From an uncultured Gammaproteobacteria bacterium (GTDB taxonomy: Bacteria; Pseudomonadota; Gammaproteobacteria; Arenicellales; JAANXG01), in NCBI GenBank assembly GCA_947258975.1, contig CAMYKK010000032.1:1-42554 (forward strand): a DNA stretch of 42,554 nucleotides, in the 5' to 3' direction. Shown one piece after another: positions 9,801-17,799 of the stretch (positions are counted from its first letter, which is position 1; every line of letters starts with the position of its first letter). The translations under genes and the position numbers were made by a program. The notes beneath the pieces were generated by a model. The model was not told where the DNA came from and searched no databases. It saw only the letters and a list, made by a program, of their open reading frames with translations.

Positions 9801-10190
9801 ATGGATCCTCAATCAAGCCGCATAGCAATCTGTCGAAGTGCTATGCTCGTAGACAGAGGGCGAGGCATTCGGTTCAAGGTTCGCGACGGCGGACAAACAG
9901 TGCCGGCGTTTGCTATAAGATATGGAGGACGGGTACGTGCATACTTGAACCGTTGCAGTCACATGGGGTTGCAGCTGGATTTTGCCGCCGGAGCGTTCTT
10001 CGATACCGAAAAACGGTACATTATTTGTGCGGCTCATGGCGCCCTGTATGACCCGGTTACCGGTGCGTGCCGGGCCGGTCCGTGCAACGGCACGGGATTG
10101 TTAGCTTTGGCAATCACGGAAACAGATGGCCAGGTGGTGTTGATCAGTGATCGCTATCAGTTGGCATCGATTGAGGCATTCGAGGAGTAA
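9801..10190 (+). CDS. Small Rieske [2Fe-2S] ferredoxin-like protein
   Basis: 129 residues forming a single Rieske domain. The cluster ligands are visible: C52 and H54 in NRCSHMGLQLD, and C76 and H79 in IICAAHGALYDPVTG. There is no transmembrane or catalytic partner domain, so it is a soluble electron-transfer protein or a subunit for an unknown oxygenase or reductase. Such a gene is often found between rluC (or a HAD phosphatase) and the S49 peptidase gene in gammaproteobacteria; the phosphatase is missing here. It lies 9 bp after rluC and 3 bp before the peptidase gene, so it is in one operon. The partner is unknown. Confidence 0.85.
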   Translation: MDPQSSRIAICRSAMLVDRGRGIRFKVRDGGQTVPAFAIRYGGRVRAYLNRCSHMGLQLDFAAGAFFDTEKRYIICAAHGALYDPVTGACRAGPCNGTGLLALAITETDGQVVLISDRYQLASIEAFEE

Positions 10191-10193
10191 CCT

Positions 10194-11162
10194 ATGACAG
10201 GCTGGTTCAAGTCCACCCGCAAGAGCGACGGGATTGGTCCACGTTCGGACCGCGATATACTCGAGCAACTCGCATTTGAAAGTCTCAAGGAACAGCGGCG
10301 AGCGCGCAGGTGGAGTATCCTGTTTAAAGCGTTCTTCGCGCTATATTTGGTGGTCGTCTTGTACCTGTTCCTCGATCGCAGCATTGCTCCAATCACCGAG
10401 GATCATACCGCGCTGGTTGAACTGGAGGGGGTGATCGCCGATGACGGTGACGTGGACGCGGATCAGGTGGTGGGCGGATTACGGGCAGCATTCGAGGCCA
10501 GTAGCGCGAAGGGAGTCGTGCTGCGCATCAACAGCCCCGGTGGGAGTCCGGTACAATCGCGTTACATCAACGCGGAGATTAAGCGGCTGCGGAAGAAATA
10601 CACCGATAAGCCTGTTTATGCGGTGGTGTCCGATGTGTGTGCTTCGGGCGGCTACTACGTTGCCGTGGCAACGGATCGGATATATGCCAATGAAGCAAGC
10701 ATCGTCGGGTCCATCGGCGTATTGACGAACGGATTTGGATTCGTTCAGGCCATGAAAAAGCTCGGCATTGATCGGCGGCTCATGACTGCCGGTAGATACA
10801 AGGCAATGCTGGATCCATTTTCACCCCGGGATCCAGTGGCCGAGGGCCACCATCAGGAGATCCTGGATCAGATCCACGAACAGTTTATCGATGCGGTCAA
10901 AGATGGCCGTGGAGACCGGCTCGTTGATAATGAGGACGTGTTCAGCGGCCTGTTTTGGACTGGTGAACAGGCAAAAAAGCTCGGATTAGTGGACGAATTC
11001 GGGAGCGCCAGTTATGTCGCCCGCGAGGTCGTCGGCGAGGAAAAAATCGTCGATTACACGGCCAAGACGAGCATTCTCGAGCGGTTCGCGGAGCGCATCG
11101 GCATGGCCATCGCAAAAACCGTGGGCGCGCAGACGATTATTCAACGCTTGACGATCCGCTGA
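10194..11162 (+). CDS. sppA: Signal peptide peptidase, S49 family (SppA-like)
   Basis: Membrane-anchored serine protease of the ClpP/crotonase fold that degrades cleaved signal peptides. 322 residues, the short SppA form. One membrane helix at about 43-60 (FKAFFALYLVVVLYLFL). Catalytic dyad: S151 in DVCASGGYYVA and K203 in TAGRYKAMLDPF; the LRINSPGGSP oxyanion segment is at about 110-118. A GAGGAG ribosome site precedes the ATG, only 3 bp after the Rieske stop. It converges with tesA with just 3 bp between the two stop codons. Confidence 0.9.
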   Translation: MTGWFKSTRKSDGIGPRSDRDILEQLAFESLKEQRRARRWSILFKAFFALYLVVVLYLFLDRSIAPITEDHTALVELEGVIADDGDVDADQVVGGLRAAFEASSAKGVVLRINSPGGSPVQSRYINAEIKRLRKKYTDKPVYAVVSDVCASGGYYVAVATDRIYANEASIVGSIGVLTNGFGFVQAMKKLGIDRRLMTAGRYKAMLDPFSPRDPVAEGHHQEILDQIHEQFIDAVKDGRGDRLVDNEDVFSGLFWTGEQAKKLGLVDEFGSASYVAREVVGEEKIVDYTAKTSILERFAERIGMAIAKTVGAQTIIQRLTIR

Positions 11163-11165
11163 TTC

Positions 11166-11825
11166 TCACAACAGGGGTTGGATGTGCCGCCACACGTTCT
11201 CGAGAATCACTGGCTGGGCCTCAGCAGTGGGATGAATCCCGTCCCGTTGCATCATGTTTGGTACCGTCGCCACCCCTTCTAGAAAGAACGGAATCAGTGT
11301 GGCTTGGTATTGGTCCGCCAACTCAGTATAAATGCGCGCAAATTCTGTGGCATAGGCGGCGCCATAATTCGGCGGCATTCGCATTCCCGCGAGCACGATC
11401 TTCGCGTTCCCTTCACGAGCGATCTCTATGATGGCAGCCAGATTGGAACGTAATGCCGCCAGTGACAACGCACGCAGGCCGTCGTTTCCGCCTAGCTCCA
11501 GGAGCAATATGCTTGGCTGGTGTCGTTGCAATGCCGATTTGAGCCGTACCAGGCCGCCCGCGGTGGTATCACCGCTGACGCTGGCGTTTACGACGCGGTA
11601 GGGATAGCCTGACTTGCTCAGCCGTTGTTGCAGCATTGCCACCCAAGTTTGAGCGTTGGGCACACCGTGGCCGGAACTCAAGCTGTCACCGAGCACCAGA
11701 ATTACCGGTGCCTGTGATCCCGAAGGCGCTCGCGCCGCGGCCGGTTGCTGGGCCCCTAGGACAACATGCGACCATGGGCTGCAAACGGCAACTACAAACA
11801 ATACACCGATAACTCGCGGTATCAT
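11166..11825 (-). CDS. tesA: Multifunctional acyl-CoA thioesterase I / protease I / lysophospholipase (TesA-type SGNH hydrolase)
   Basis: Periplasmic esterase/thioesterase. From the ATG at 11825 the protein has 219 residues (E. coli precursor 208). It opens with a signal peptide (MIPRVIGVLFVVAVCSPWSH, cleavage probably near VLGAQQ). SGNH blocks: GDSLS (nucleophile about S48), a conserved G in NASVSGDTTAGG, GGNDGLR, and DGIHPTAEAQ (D and H). The frame is open to 11897 but the extra N-terminal residues do not form part of the signal peptide. Divergent from ybbA-ybbP, exactly the arrangement known in E. coli. Confidence 0.88.
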   Translation of the reverse strand: MIPRVIGVLFVVAVCSPWSHVVLGAQQPAAARAPSGSQAPVILVLGDSLSSGHGVPNAQTWVAMLQQRLSKSGYPYRVVNASVSGDTTAGGLVRLKSALQRHQPSILLLELGGNDGLRALSLAALRSNLAAIIEIAREGNAKIVLAGMRMPPNYGAAYATEFARIYTELADQYQATLIPFFLEGVATVPNMMQRDGIHPTAEAQPVILENVWRHIQPLL

Positions 11826-11910
11826 AGGGCCCGTACATCGTGCCAAGGTGGCAAAAAAAAGAGCATACATGGTGTTTTGCATAAGGAAATCGATCAATTC
11901 TCGGCATGAC

Positions 11911-11979
11911 GGTTTGCGCTCACGCGTACGGCTATCCCTGCAACATCATCCGGAATCCCTGGCGCAACATACGGACTGA
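11911..11979 (+). repeat. Dispersed palindromic repeat, copy R2 (short form)
   Basis: Contains TTGCGCTCACGC, ACGGCTATCC and the conserved end CATCCGGAATCCCTGGCGCA followed by ACATACGG. It matches the two ends of R5 with the middle missing. It ends 4 bp before the ybbA start codon and lies in the tesA/ybbA divergent promoter region. Confidence 0.55.
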
Positions 11980-11982
11980 AAA

Positions 11983-12666
11983 ATGACTCCCGACGTAATT
12001 GTGCAGGCCGAAGCACTGACGAAGCAAGTCTCGAGCCCCGAGGGCGCGCTGACCATATTGGACGGTGTATCGATGTCGGTGCGCAGCGCTGAGACGCTGG
12101 CGGTGGTGGGTGTGTCGGGATCGGGGAAATCGACCTTGCTCGGACTGCTGGCGGGATTGGATGAGCCAACCGCGGGCCGGGTGATTCTAAATGGTACTGA
12201 TTTGAGTCAGGTTGATGAGGACGAGCGGGCCCGGGTAAGAGCCGGACGGGTTGGATTCGTATTTCAAAATTTTCAATTGCTGCCGAGTTTGACGGCGATC
12301 GAAAATGTGATGTTACCGTTGGAGTTGACCGGGCATGCGCGAGCTGAGCAGCAGGCGCGCTCGGGTCTGGGCCGGGTGGGTCTGGCGGACCGTGTGGCTC
12401 ATTATCCGGCACAGCTTTCCGGCGGTGAGCAACAACGTGTCGCGATTGCGCGTGCGTTCGCAACGAATCCGCGCATCCTGTTTGCCGACGAGCCGACCGG
12501 TAATCTTGACGAGAAAACCGGAGGCCGGATCATCGATTTATTGTTCGATCTGAATCGAGAGCACGGCACGACCTTGATCTTGGTCACTCACGACCGGGCC
12601 ATCGGCATTCGCTGCGATCGCCGGCTGGAGTTATCGGCGGGCCGCCTACTCGGAGAACCAATTTGA
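11983..12666 (+). CDS. ybbA: ABC transporter ATP-binding protein YbbA
   Basis: ATPase subunit of a MacB/LolD-type exporter or mechanotransmission complex. 227 residues with Walker A GVSGSGKST at about 43-51, signature LSGGEQQR, Walker B ILFADEPTGNLDE and switch histidine in LVTHD. It is followed by the YbbP permease with a TTGA overlap (the TTG start of ybbP overlaps this stop), so the two are translationally coupled. The position divergent to tesA identifies it as YbbA rather than LolD. The substrate is not known. Confidence 0.9.
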   Translation: MTPDVIVQAEALTKQVSSPEGALTILDGVSMSVRSAETLAVVGVSGSGKSTLLGLLAGLDEPTAGRVILNGTDLSQVDEDERARVRAGRVGFVFQNFQLLPSLTAIENVMLPLELTGHARAEQQARSGLGRVGLADRVAHYPAQLSGGEQQRVAIARAFATNPRILFADEPTGNLDEKTGGRIIDLLFDLNREHGTTLILVTHDRAIGIRCDRRLELSAGRLLGEPI

Positions 12667-15152
12667 ACTCGCTGTCGTTGGCATGGCGTCTTTTGCTGCG
12701 GCAACGGCGGGCCGGAGACTTGAAAGTAGTCATTGCCGCGCTCGCGGTGGCGATTGCGGCCCTGGTTTCGGTCATGTCCTTTGCGGATCGACTGCAACGG
12801 GCGTTGAAATTCCAGGGAAGTGAACTGTTGGCTGCAGACCTCGTGGTGCGTTCTCCGTATCCCCCCAAATTTGAATGGCTGGCTGAGATCTCCCGCCTGG
12901 GACTGAAGAGCGCGCGAACGGTGAGCTTTCGTAGCGTGGTCATACACGGTGAATACAGTCAGTTGGCGGAGGTGAAAGCCGTGGCGGAGGGCTATCCGCT
13001 GCGTGGGGGGCTGCGGGTGGCCGCAGACGTCAATGTGGAAGACGCATCGGTCGTGGGAATTCCGCCTATGGGCACCGTGTGGGTCGATGGTCAGTTGCTG
13101 ACGTTGCTGAACATGACCACGGGAGGGCGGGTCAACCTCGGATCCCGGCAGTTCTTGACCGATAAAGTGATTACGCTCGAACCGGATCGGGGCGGTACGG
13201 TATTCGCCATCGCGCCGCGATTGATGCTGAATCTCGCGGATCTTCCGTCTACGGAACTAATACAACCCGGCAGTTTGGCGAGCCATCGTTTACTGGTCGC
13301 CGGCGACGTCGGATTGATCGGCGTGTTTCGCGACTGGATGCAGGACCGCAAGGAGGCGGGAGTCGTACTCCAGGATGCCGGCAACGCGCAACCGCGTTTT
13401 CGCGCCGCGTTGAATAAAGGGGAGCAATTCCTGGGTCTCGCCACCTTGGTCACCGTGCTTCTGTCCGGCGTTGCTATCGCACGCGCCGCGAGAAATTACG
13501 CTCAGCGCCACCTGGACACCGTTGCGCTGATGCGTTGTGTCGGAGCCACCCAGCGCAAGATCTTGGAAGTGCTGATAACCCAATTGTTGATATTGGGAAC
13601 CGTGGGCAGCGCGATCGGGTGTGCCCTTGGCTATGTTGCGCAGCAGGCATTCGTATACTTGATCCCCGGGCTGGTGGCGGGCGACCTCCCGTGGCCGTCG
13701 TTAACGCCCGCGATGGTTGGTGTGTCCGCAGGTGTAGTGACGATCGTCGGTTTTGCAGCGCCGATAATAATACGCCTGCGAGGCGTGCCGCCGCTGCGCG
13801 TGTTGCGCCGTGAGCTGGGGACATTGCCTAACCACGTCGCGGCCGTTTATATCACCGCAATGCTCACGCTTGCCGCGTTGGTATTTTGGGTCGCCCGCGA
13901 CGTGACGCTGGCCGCTTACGTACTGGGAGGCAGTTTAATTGCGGTCGTTTTATTGTCTGCATTGAGTTATCTGTTGATTCGACTAATCAACCACATGCGG
14001 GGTGGAGTCACAGTAACCTGGCGTTTTGGGATCGCGGCTTTGGCCAGACGGGCCGGTTCTTCCATCGGGCAGATAGTAGCGATCGGCATAGGCGTCATGG
14101 CGATTTTATTGTTGACCCTGGTACGCAGCGATCTGTTACAAGCGTGGCGCGCCAATTTGCCCCCCGATACGCCCAATCACTTCTTGATCAACATTCAACC
14201 CGGGCAGCTCGCAGATATCGAAAAGTATTTTCGCGAGCAGCGGTGGCGCAGGCCGCATCTAAGGCCCATTGTTCGCGCCCGGCTCATGGCGATCAACGAT
14301 CGGCCAGTCCGGCCACAAGATTTTGCAGATGCGTTCGCGCAACGCGTTGTGCAGCGGGCCGCGAATTTGTCGTGGATGGAAACGCTGCAAGACGATAACG
14401 AATTGGTGGCGGGAGAATGGTGGCGTGATCAGGAACGTGCTTCGCCACTGGTTTCCGTGGAGAAACAATACGCCGAAGCCCTTGGACTGTCCCTCGGGGA
14501 TAAACTCAAGTATCGGATCGCAGATCAAGAAATTACCGTAGCGGTCAGCAATCTGCGCACCGTCGCATGGGACTCGTTTCGTCCCAATTTTTTCTTGCTG
14601 GTGCCACCAGCGCTGCTCAATGGGTATCCTGCAAGTTATATCACCAGCCTCTACGTCCCGCGCTCACGGGCACATCAGATCAACGCTTTAATCAAGAAAT
14701 TCCCGAACGTGACCAACATTGACGTCGATGCGCTGTTACGGCAAGTGAGGCGCTTGGTAGATCGGATCAATGCGGTGCTGGAATATATATTTCTGTTTAC
14801 GGTGCTTGCGGGGATTGTCGTGCTCTATGCAGCAATACAAACAACCCAGGGTGAACGTCGGCAAGAAGTCGCTATATTGCGCACACTGGGTGCCACGCGG
14901 CGTCAATTATCCATCGGTATGGTCTCGGAATTCGTGGTGATGGGGGTACTCGCCGGAGCTGTCGGAGCCTTGGCGGCGATGCTGATCGGTTATGGTATTT
15001 CCGCGCAGCTGCTGGATATTCCCTACCGGTTGCAGTTCAGGACGTGGCTGGTGGGCGTCGGCGCGGCAGTGACGATTGTTACCGGCGCGGGCATCCTCGG
15101 CACCTACCGCTTGTGGCGTACCTCACCATGGCAGATACTGCGTAACCATTAG
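12663..15152 (+). CDS. ybbP: FtsX-like ABC transporter permease YbbP
   Basis: 829-residue inner-membrane permease partner of YbbA. It starts with TTG inside the ybbA stop (TTGA). An N-terminal membrane helix (VIAALAVAIAALVSVMSFADR) is followed by a periplasmic domain, FtsX/MacB-type helices near 255-375 (CVGATQRKILEVLITQLLIL is the typical cytoplasmic loop), a middle group at 390-490, a second periplasmic domain, and a final FtsX module with TLGATRRQLSIGMVSEFVVM. The duplicated FtsX modules and the length agree with E. coli YbbP (about 804). Function in export is inferred from family only. Confidence 0.9.
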   Translation: MNSLSLAWRLLLRQRRAGDLKVVIAALAVAIAALVSVMSFADRLQRALKFQGSELLAADLVVRSPYPPKFEWLAEISRLGLKSARTVSFRSVVIHGEYSQLAEVKAVAEGYPLRGGLRVAADVNVEDASVVGIPPMGTVWVDGQLLTLLNMTTGGRVNLGSRQFLTDKVITLEPDRGGTVFAIAPRLMLNLADLPSTELIQPGSLASHRLLVAGDVGLIGVFRDWMQDRKEAGVVLQDAGNAQPRFRAALNKGEQFLGLATLVTVLLSGVAIARAARNYAQRHLDTVALMRCVGATQRKILEVLITQLLILGTVGSAIGCALGYVAQQAFVYLIPGLVAGDLPWPSLTPAMVGVSAGVVTIVGFAAPIIIRLRGVPPLRVLRRELGTLPNHVAAVYITAMLTLAALVFWVARDVTLAAYVLGGSLIAVVLLSALSYLLIRLINHMRGGVTVTWRFGIAALARRAGSSIGQIVAIGIGVMAILLLTLVRSDLLQAWRANLPPDTPNHFLINIQPGQLADIEKYFREQRWRRPHLRPIVRARLMAINDRPVRPQDFADAFAQRVVQRAANLSWMETLQDDNELVAGEWWRDQERASPLVSVEKQYAEALGLSLGDKLKYRIADQEITVAVSNLRTVAWDSFRPNFFLLVPPALLNGYPASYITSLYVPRSRAHQINALIKKFPNVTNIDVDALLRQVRRLVDRINAVLEYIFLFTVLAGIVVLYAAIQTTQGERRQEVAILRTLGATRRQLSIGMVSEFVVMGVLAGAVGALAAMLIGYGISAQLLDIPYRLQFRTWLVGVGAAVTIVTGAGILGTYRLWRTSPWQILRNH

Positions 15153-15382
15153 CGCCGGCCGATACGTGCATCCGCGCCGCTTTGGAGAGGGGGGCACATC
15201 TTCGGGAGCGACATTCTCGCTAGCCGTACCCCGCTTTGCGGGATAATGCGGGGACATAGCGTCGCGTCACGACGTTCGCGGCTCGTGTCCTCGCATAGCG
15301 GAGGGGAAGGCCGCTCGCACAAATAATCAGGAGCGCTGGGGTTGGCATTTCTGTGCAATCCAGCCGCTACGGGCCGGGAGGA
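15153..15382. other. Convergent intergenic region ybbP / TPR gene
   Basis: 230 bp between two converging genes. It contains the hairpin CCCGC-TTT-GCGGG at 15230-15242, with a second GCGGGG just downstream that could pair alternatively. There is no T-tract, so a classical rho-independent terminator is not evident on either strand. No coding sequence seen. Confidence 0.4.
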
Positions 15383-16327
15383 TCATTCGCGGCGAACCAG
15401 TTCCTGCACGATCTTCCACTGGTCGCCTTGGCGCTCGAGCGTCAGGTATTTCAGCGCGGTTCCGCGGTAGGTGTTGGACTCGTATTGTTGGGTGATGGTC
15501 ACCTGGGCCCGGCTATCAGCGCTTAATCGCGATGCGACGTTTAAGACCTGAACGCGGATATACTCCGGCGCCGTCAGACGGACCTTACGCTCAGAGCGCC
15601 ATTCCAATAGCGATTTGCCCCCGGTGGGTTGAAAATTGCCGCTGTAAAAGTCCAGATATTTGTCTACATCTTGTGACGACCATGCAGATGCCCAGGCATT
15701 GACGAAAGTTTCGATCTCTTTAGATTGGATCGGATCGGCCGGCAGCCCTGCCGCGATAGACGTGGATTGCGGCTTGGATTTGGGCGTTTCCTGTCGCGAA
15801 CTAGATGCAGCAGCCAAATCGGGGATCAACTGTACAAGCACCTTCAACTTGGCGTTTGCGGTTTGTTGCTTCCCTTTGTGCAGCATCGCTTGCCGGTATG
15901 ACAGTGCCGCTAGGGTGACGTGGATGTCTCCCAGGTTTTCATGCGCTGAAGCATACTCAGGATTGATCTGGAGCGCTTCCTTGAGCGTCTCCAGCGCCAG
16001 GTCGTATTTACCAATTTCCGCATATGCGACCGCGAGATTGTTCAGCGGTGCCGGCAGCTCGGGAAAATCGAGTGACAGTGCGCGAAACACCTTGATAGCT
16101 TCTTGCCATTGAGCTTGGGTTGTGAAAATCAGGCCTTCGAGAAAACGCATCTGTGGGTCTTGCGGATGATTTTGGATGTAGGCCTGAGCCGCTCTGAGGG
16201 CTTCGTCCAGTTCGCCGGCTTCGATCAATCCCTGCACCTTATCGATATCCGCCTGGCCGGACCGAGCCGGCGACGCAGCGAACGCGGAAAGCAAAACGAG
16301 CAATACGATTTTAGATAAAATATTCAC
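15383..16327 (-). CDS. Secreted TPR protein with C-terminal NTF2-like (Cds6-type) domain
   Basis: About 314 residues. Signal peptide or anchor at the N terminus (ILSKIVLLVLLSAFAASPARSG). Tetratricopeptide repeats at about 25-150, with recognisable units such as LAVAYAEIGKYDLALETLKEALQINP and the next one starting ASAHENLGDIHV. After a Ser/Lys/Pro linker, residues about 205-314 form an NTF2-like domain (FVNAWASAWSSQDVDKYLDFYSG ... GDQWKIVQELVRRE) of the type attached to some L,D-transpeptidases, but no transpeptidase domain is present. A scaffold role in the periplasm is inference. GTG at 16327 is chosen over an in-frame TTG at 16348. It lies 30 bp after the maf-type gene on the same strand. 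Confidence 0.75.
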   Translation of the reverse strand: MNILSKIVLLVLLSAFAASPARSGQADIDKVQGLIEAGELDEALRAAQAYIQNHPQDPQMRFLEGLIFTTQAQWQEAIKVFRALSLDFPELPAPLNNLAVAYAEIGKYDLALETLKEALQINPEYASAHENLGDIHVTLAALSYRQAMLHKGKQQTANAKLKVLVQLIPDLAAASSSRQETPKSKPQSTSIAAGLPADPIQSKEIETFVNAWASAWSSQDVDKYLDFYSGNFQPTGGKSLLEWRSERKVRLTAPEYIRVQVLNVASRLSADSRAQVTITQQYESNTYRGTALKYLTLERQGDQWKIVQELVRRE

Positions 16328-16357
16328 GGTTAGTGCAGCCCGGTACAAAGCTTGGTT

Positions 16358-16945
16358 TTATAGTAATTCCAATCCTTCGGTGTGTAGCATATCAATTAAA
16401 CGGATTAAAGGCAGGCCTATCAAGGCGTTCGGGTCGGAGCCTTCGAACCGCTCTAGCAACGCCACCCCCAGCCCATCGGCGCGTAGGCTTCCGCTACACT
16501 GATAGGGTTGCTCTTTGCGTAAATAGCTGTTTATCAGTGCTTCTGACAACTCCCTGAATTTGACAGTATAGGGCACGACATCGCTCTGAATTCGGCCGCT
16601 ATCGCTGTCGACGAGCGCCAAGCCCGTAAGGAGGGTAACCGCCGCACCCGATGCGGCGCGTAGTTGTGCTTGTGCGTGCGAATGATCGTGCGGCTTCCCG
16701 ACGATCTGACCATGGTGTACCGCAACCTGGTCGGAACCAATCACGAGCGATCCGGGGTGCGAATCTGCAACGACGCGTGCTTTCTCCACCGACAATCGTT
16801 GCACCAGAGCCGCCGGTGTTTCCGCGTTTCTTGGTGTCTCATCGATCATCGGCGCAACCACCTCAAACGGAATCATGAGACGCTCCAGCAACGCCTTGCG
16901 AAAGCGGGAGGAGCTGGCAAGAATCAAACGGCGGCTAGCGCCCAT
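16358..16945 (-). CDS. yceF: Maf-family nucleotide pyrophosphatase, YceF type (7-methyl-GTP pyrophosphatase)
   Basis: House-cleaning pyrophosphatase acting on modified nucleotides. 195 residues, normal length. Family motifs: LILASSSRFRKALLERL (S-R/P-R substrate loop) at the start, VIGSDQVAV (catalytic aspartate) near 70 and GKPHDHSHAQAQL after it; SGSLRADGLGVALLERFEGSDPNALIGLPL is the YceF-type C-terminal region. YceF sits next to yceD-rpmF-plsX in E. coli; here it is on the opposite strand and about 11.6 kb from rpmF. Its start codon lies within the conserved end of repeat R3 (GGTGAGAAATG), and the in-repeat GAGAAATG is the only ribosome-site-like sequence. Confidence 0.88.
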   Translation of the reverse strand: MGASRRLILASSSRFRKALLERLMIPFEVVAPMIDETPRNAETPAALVQRLSVEKARVVADSHPGSLVIGSDQVAVHHGQIVGKPHDHSHAQAQLRAASGAAVTLLTGLALVDSDSGRIQSDVVPYTVKFRELSEALINSYLRKEQPYQCSGSLRADGLGVALLERFEGSDPNALIGLPLIRLIDMLHTEGLELL

Positions 16946-16966
16946 TTCTCACCGGGACACCTATGA
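16935..16966 (-). repeat. Dispersed repeat, copy R3 (conserved end), overlapping the maf start codon
   Basis: Read on the - strand: GGTGTCCCGGTGAGAAATGG then GCGCTAG. This equals the end of R5 (GGTCCGGGTGAGAAATGCGG then GCTAG). The ATG in the motif is the start of the maf/yceF gene. Forms an inverted pair with R4, about 60 bp away. Confidence 0.65.
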
Positions 16967-17014
16967 AACGGCAACATGCGATCCACCGGATTGCCGAACC
17001 AGCACAGAGGCGGG

Positions 17015-17037
17015 GCGCCTGGTGAGAAATGCGGGCC
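17015..17037 (+). repeat. Dispersed repeat, copy R4 (conserved end)
   Basis: GCGCCTGGTGAGAAATGCGG followed by GCC, matching the R5 end over 16 consecutive bases (GGTGAGAAATGCGGGC). Opposite in orientation to R3, so R3-R4 flank about 50 bp like a REP doublet; TTGCCG and CGGCAA pair between them. No gene starts at this copy. Confidence 0.6.
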
Positions 17038-17050
17038 GGACACGAGCGGT

Positions 17051-17302
17051 TCATGCTGCTGCGACGTAAATTGCGGGGCGCGGGGCATGTTCACCGCACG
17101 GTCCGATACTTGCCGGACATCGCGAGCCGATTGCTGCGCTGTCCGGCACCAATTTGGGTGCGAAAATTGATACGGTCACCAATGCTCCTGATGCTAAAAT
17201 TTGTGTGCGGGCAATGTCCGCAACATCCATAAAACGCAGCGCGAGTGCGGATAAACCCGGCTCGATGACTATGCGGGTCAGCGGCTTACGCCACCTGAGC
17301 AT
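17051..17302 (-). CDS. Possible small hypothetical protein (83 aa)
   Basis: An ATG at 17302 is preceded by CAGGGA at good spacing (7 bases), and the first 50 residues have a plausible composition (MLRWRKPLTRIVIEPGLSAL at the start). The last 25 residues are cysteine/proline-rich and look non-coding. I do not recognise a family. It could be a chance frame or the remnant of a gene. Confidence 0.2.
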   Translation of the reverse strand: MLRWRKPLTRIVIEPGLSALALRFMDVADIARTQILASGALVTVSIFAPKLVPDSAAIGSRCPASIGPCGEHAPRPAIYVAAA

Positions 17303-17741
17303 GCGAAAGTCCCTGCAAGCTATAGAGAATTATCCCGAATCCTATCCGGCAGGCGGATAGGGTAGCCACCCACGCCCATGACGGTAAGGATTGTAGCGCA
17401 TTGTGTCCCACCCTGACGCAATATTGGGGCCATCTGCGGGTGCGGCACTATTCCGGCACCGCAGCAGAGGATGTCACACCGACATCCCACGATACCAATT
17501 CCCCATGCGGCGATAAGGCGGGGGATGTGCGCGCGAACCGATGTTGTGGATTCATGACTGCGATCAATCTGCGTGTCACGCCGCGCAGCCGGGATACGAT
17601 TACCCCGGCGCTGGCTTGGTGCCGCATGCCCCGACGCGCACGGTCCATCGCCGGTTCTCGTGGCAATTGCCCGCAACCATGGACGGTGCACGGCCCCTCG
17701 CTTGTCGACGGGACACCATAGAAGCCGGGTGTTGTCGACCC

Positions 17742-17770
17742 TTGACAGTGTCGATACGCCGTCATAGCGT
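17742..17770 (+). promoter_or_regulatory. Candidate sigma-70 promoter of fadIJ
   Basis: TTGACA at 17742-17747 and TAGCGT at 17765-17770, 17 bp apart, 30 bp before the fadI start. The -35 box is consensus, the -10 is weak, which would fit an activated or repressed promoter. No FadR or PsrA-like operator was recognised. Confidence 0.45.
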
Positions 17771-17799
17771 CGTGGGTCAACCAGCAGGAGGTGTTGTCC

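Larger units (their letters stand above)
16946..17799. other. 854-bp gene-poor region between yceF and fadI
   Basis: Holds the R3/R4 repeat pair, a hairpin CCTATCC/GGATAGG at 17341-17361, a 9-bp stem with one bulge at 17434-17464 (CTGCGGGTGC with GCACCGCAG), a GATGTC/GACATC hairpin at 17470-17486, and the fadI promoter at its right end. Reading frames here are short, mutually overlapping and unlike any protein I know, apart from one weak candidate on the - strand (17051-17302). It may contain decayed sequence left by the rearrangement that separated yceF from rpmF. Confidence 0.5.
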
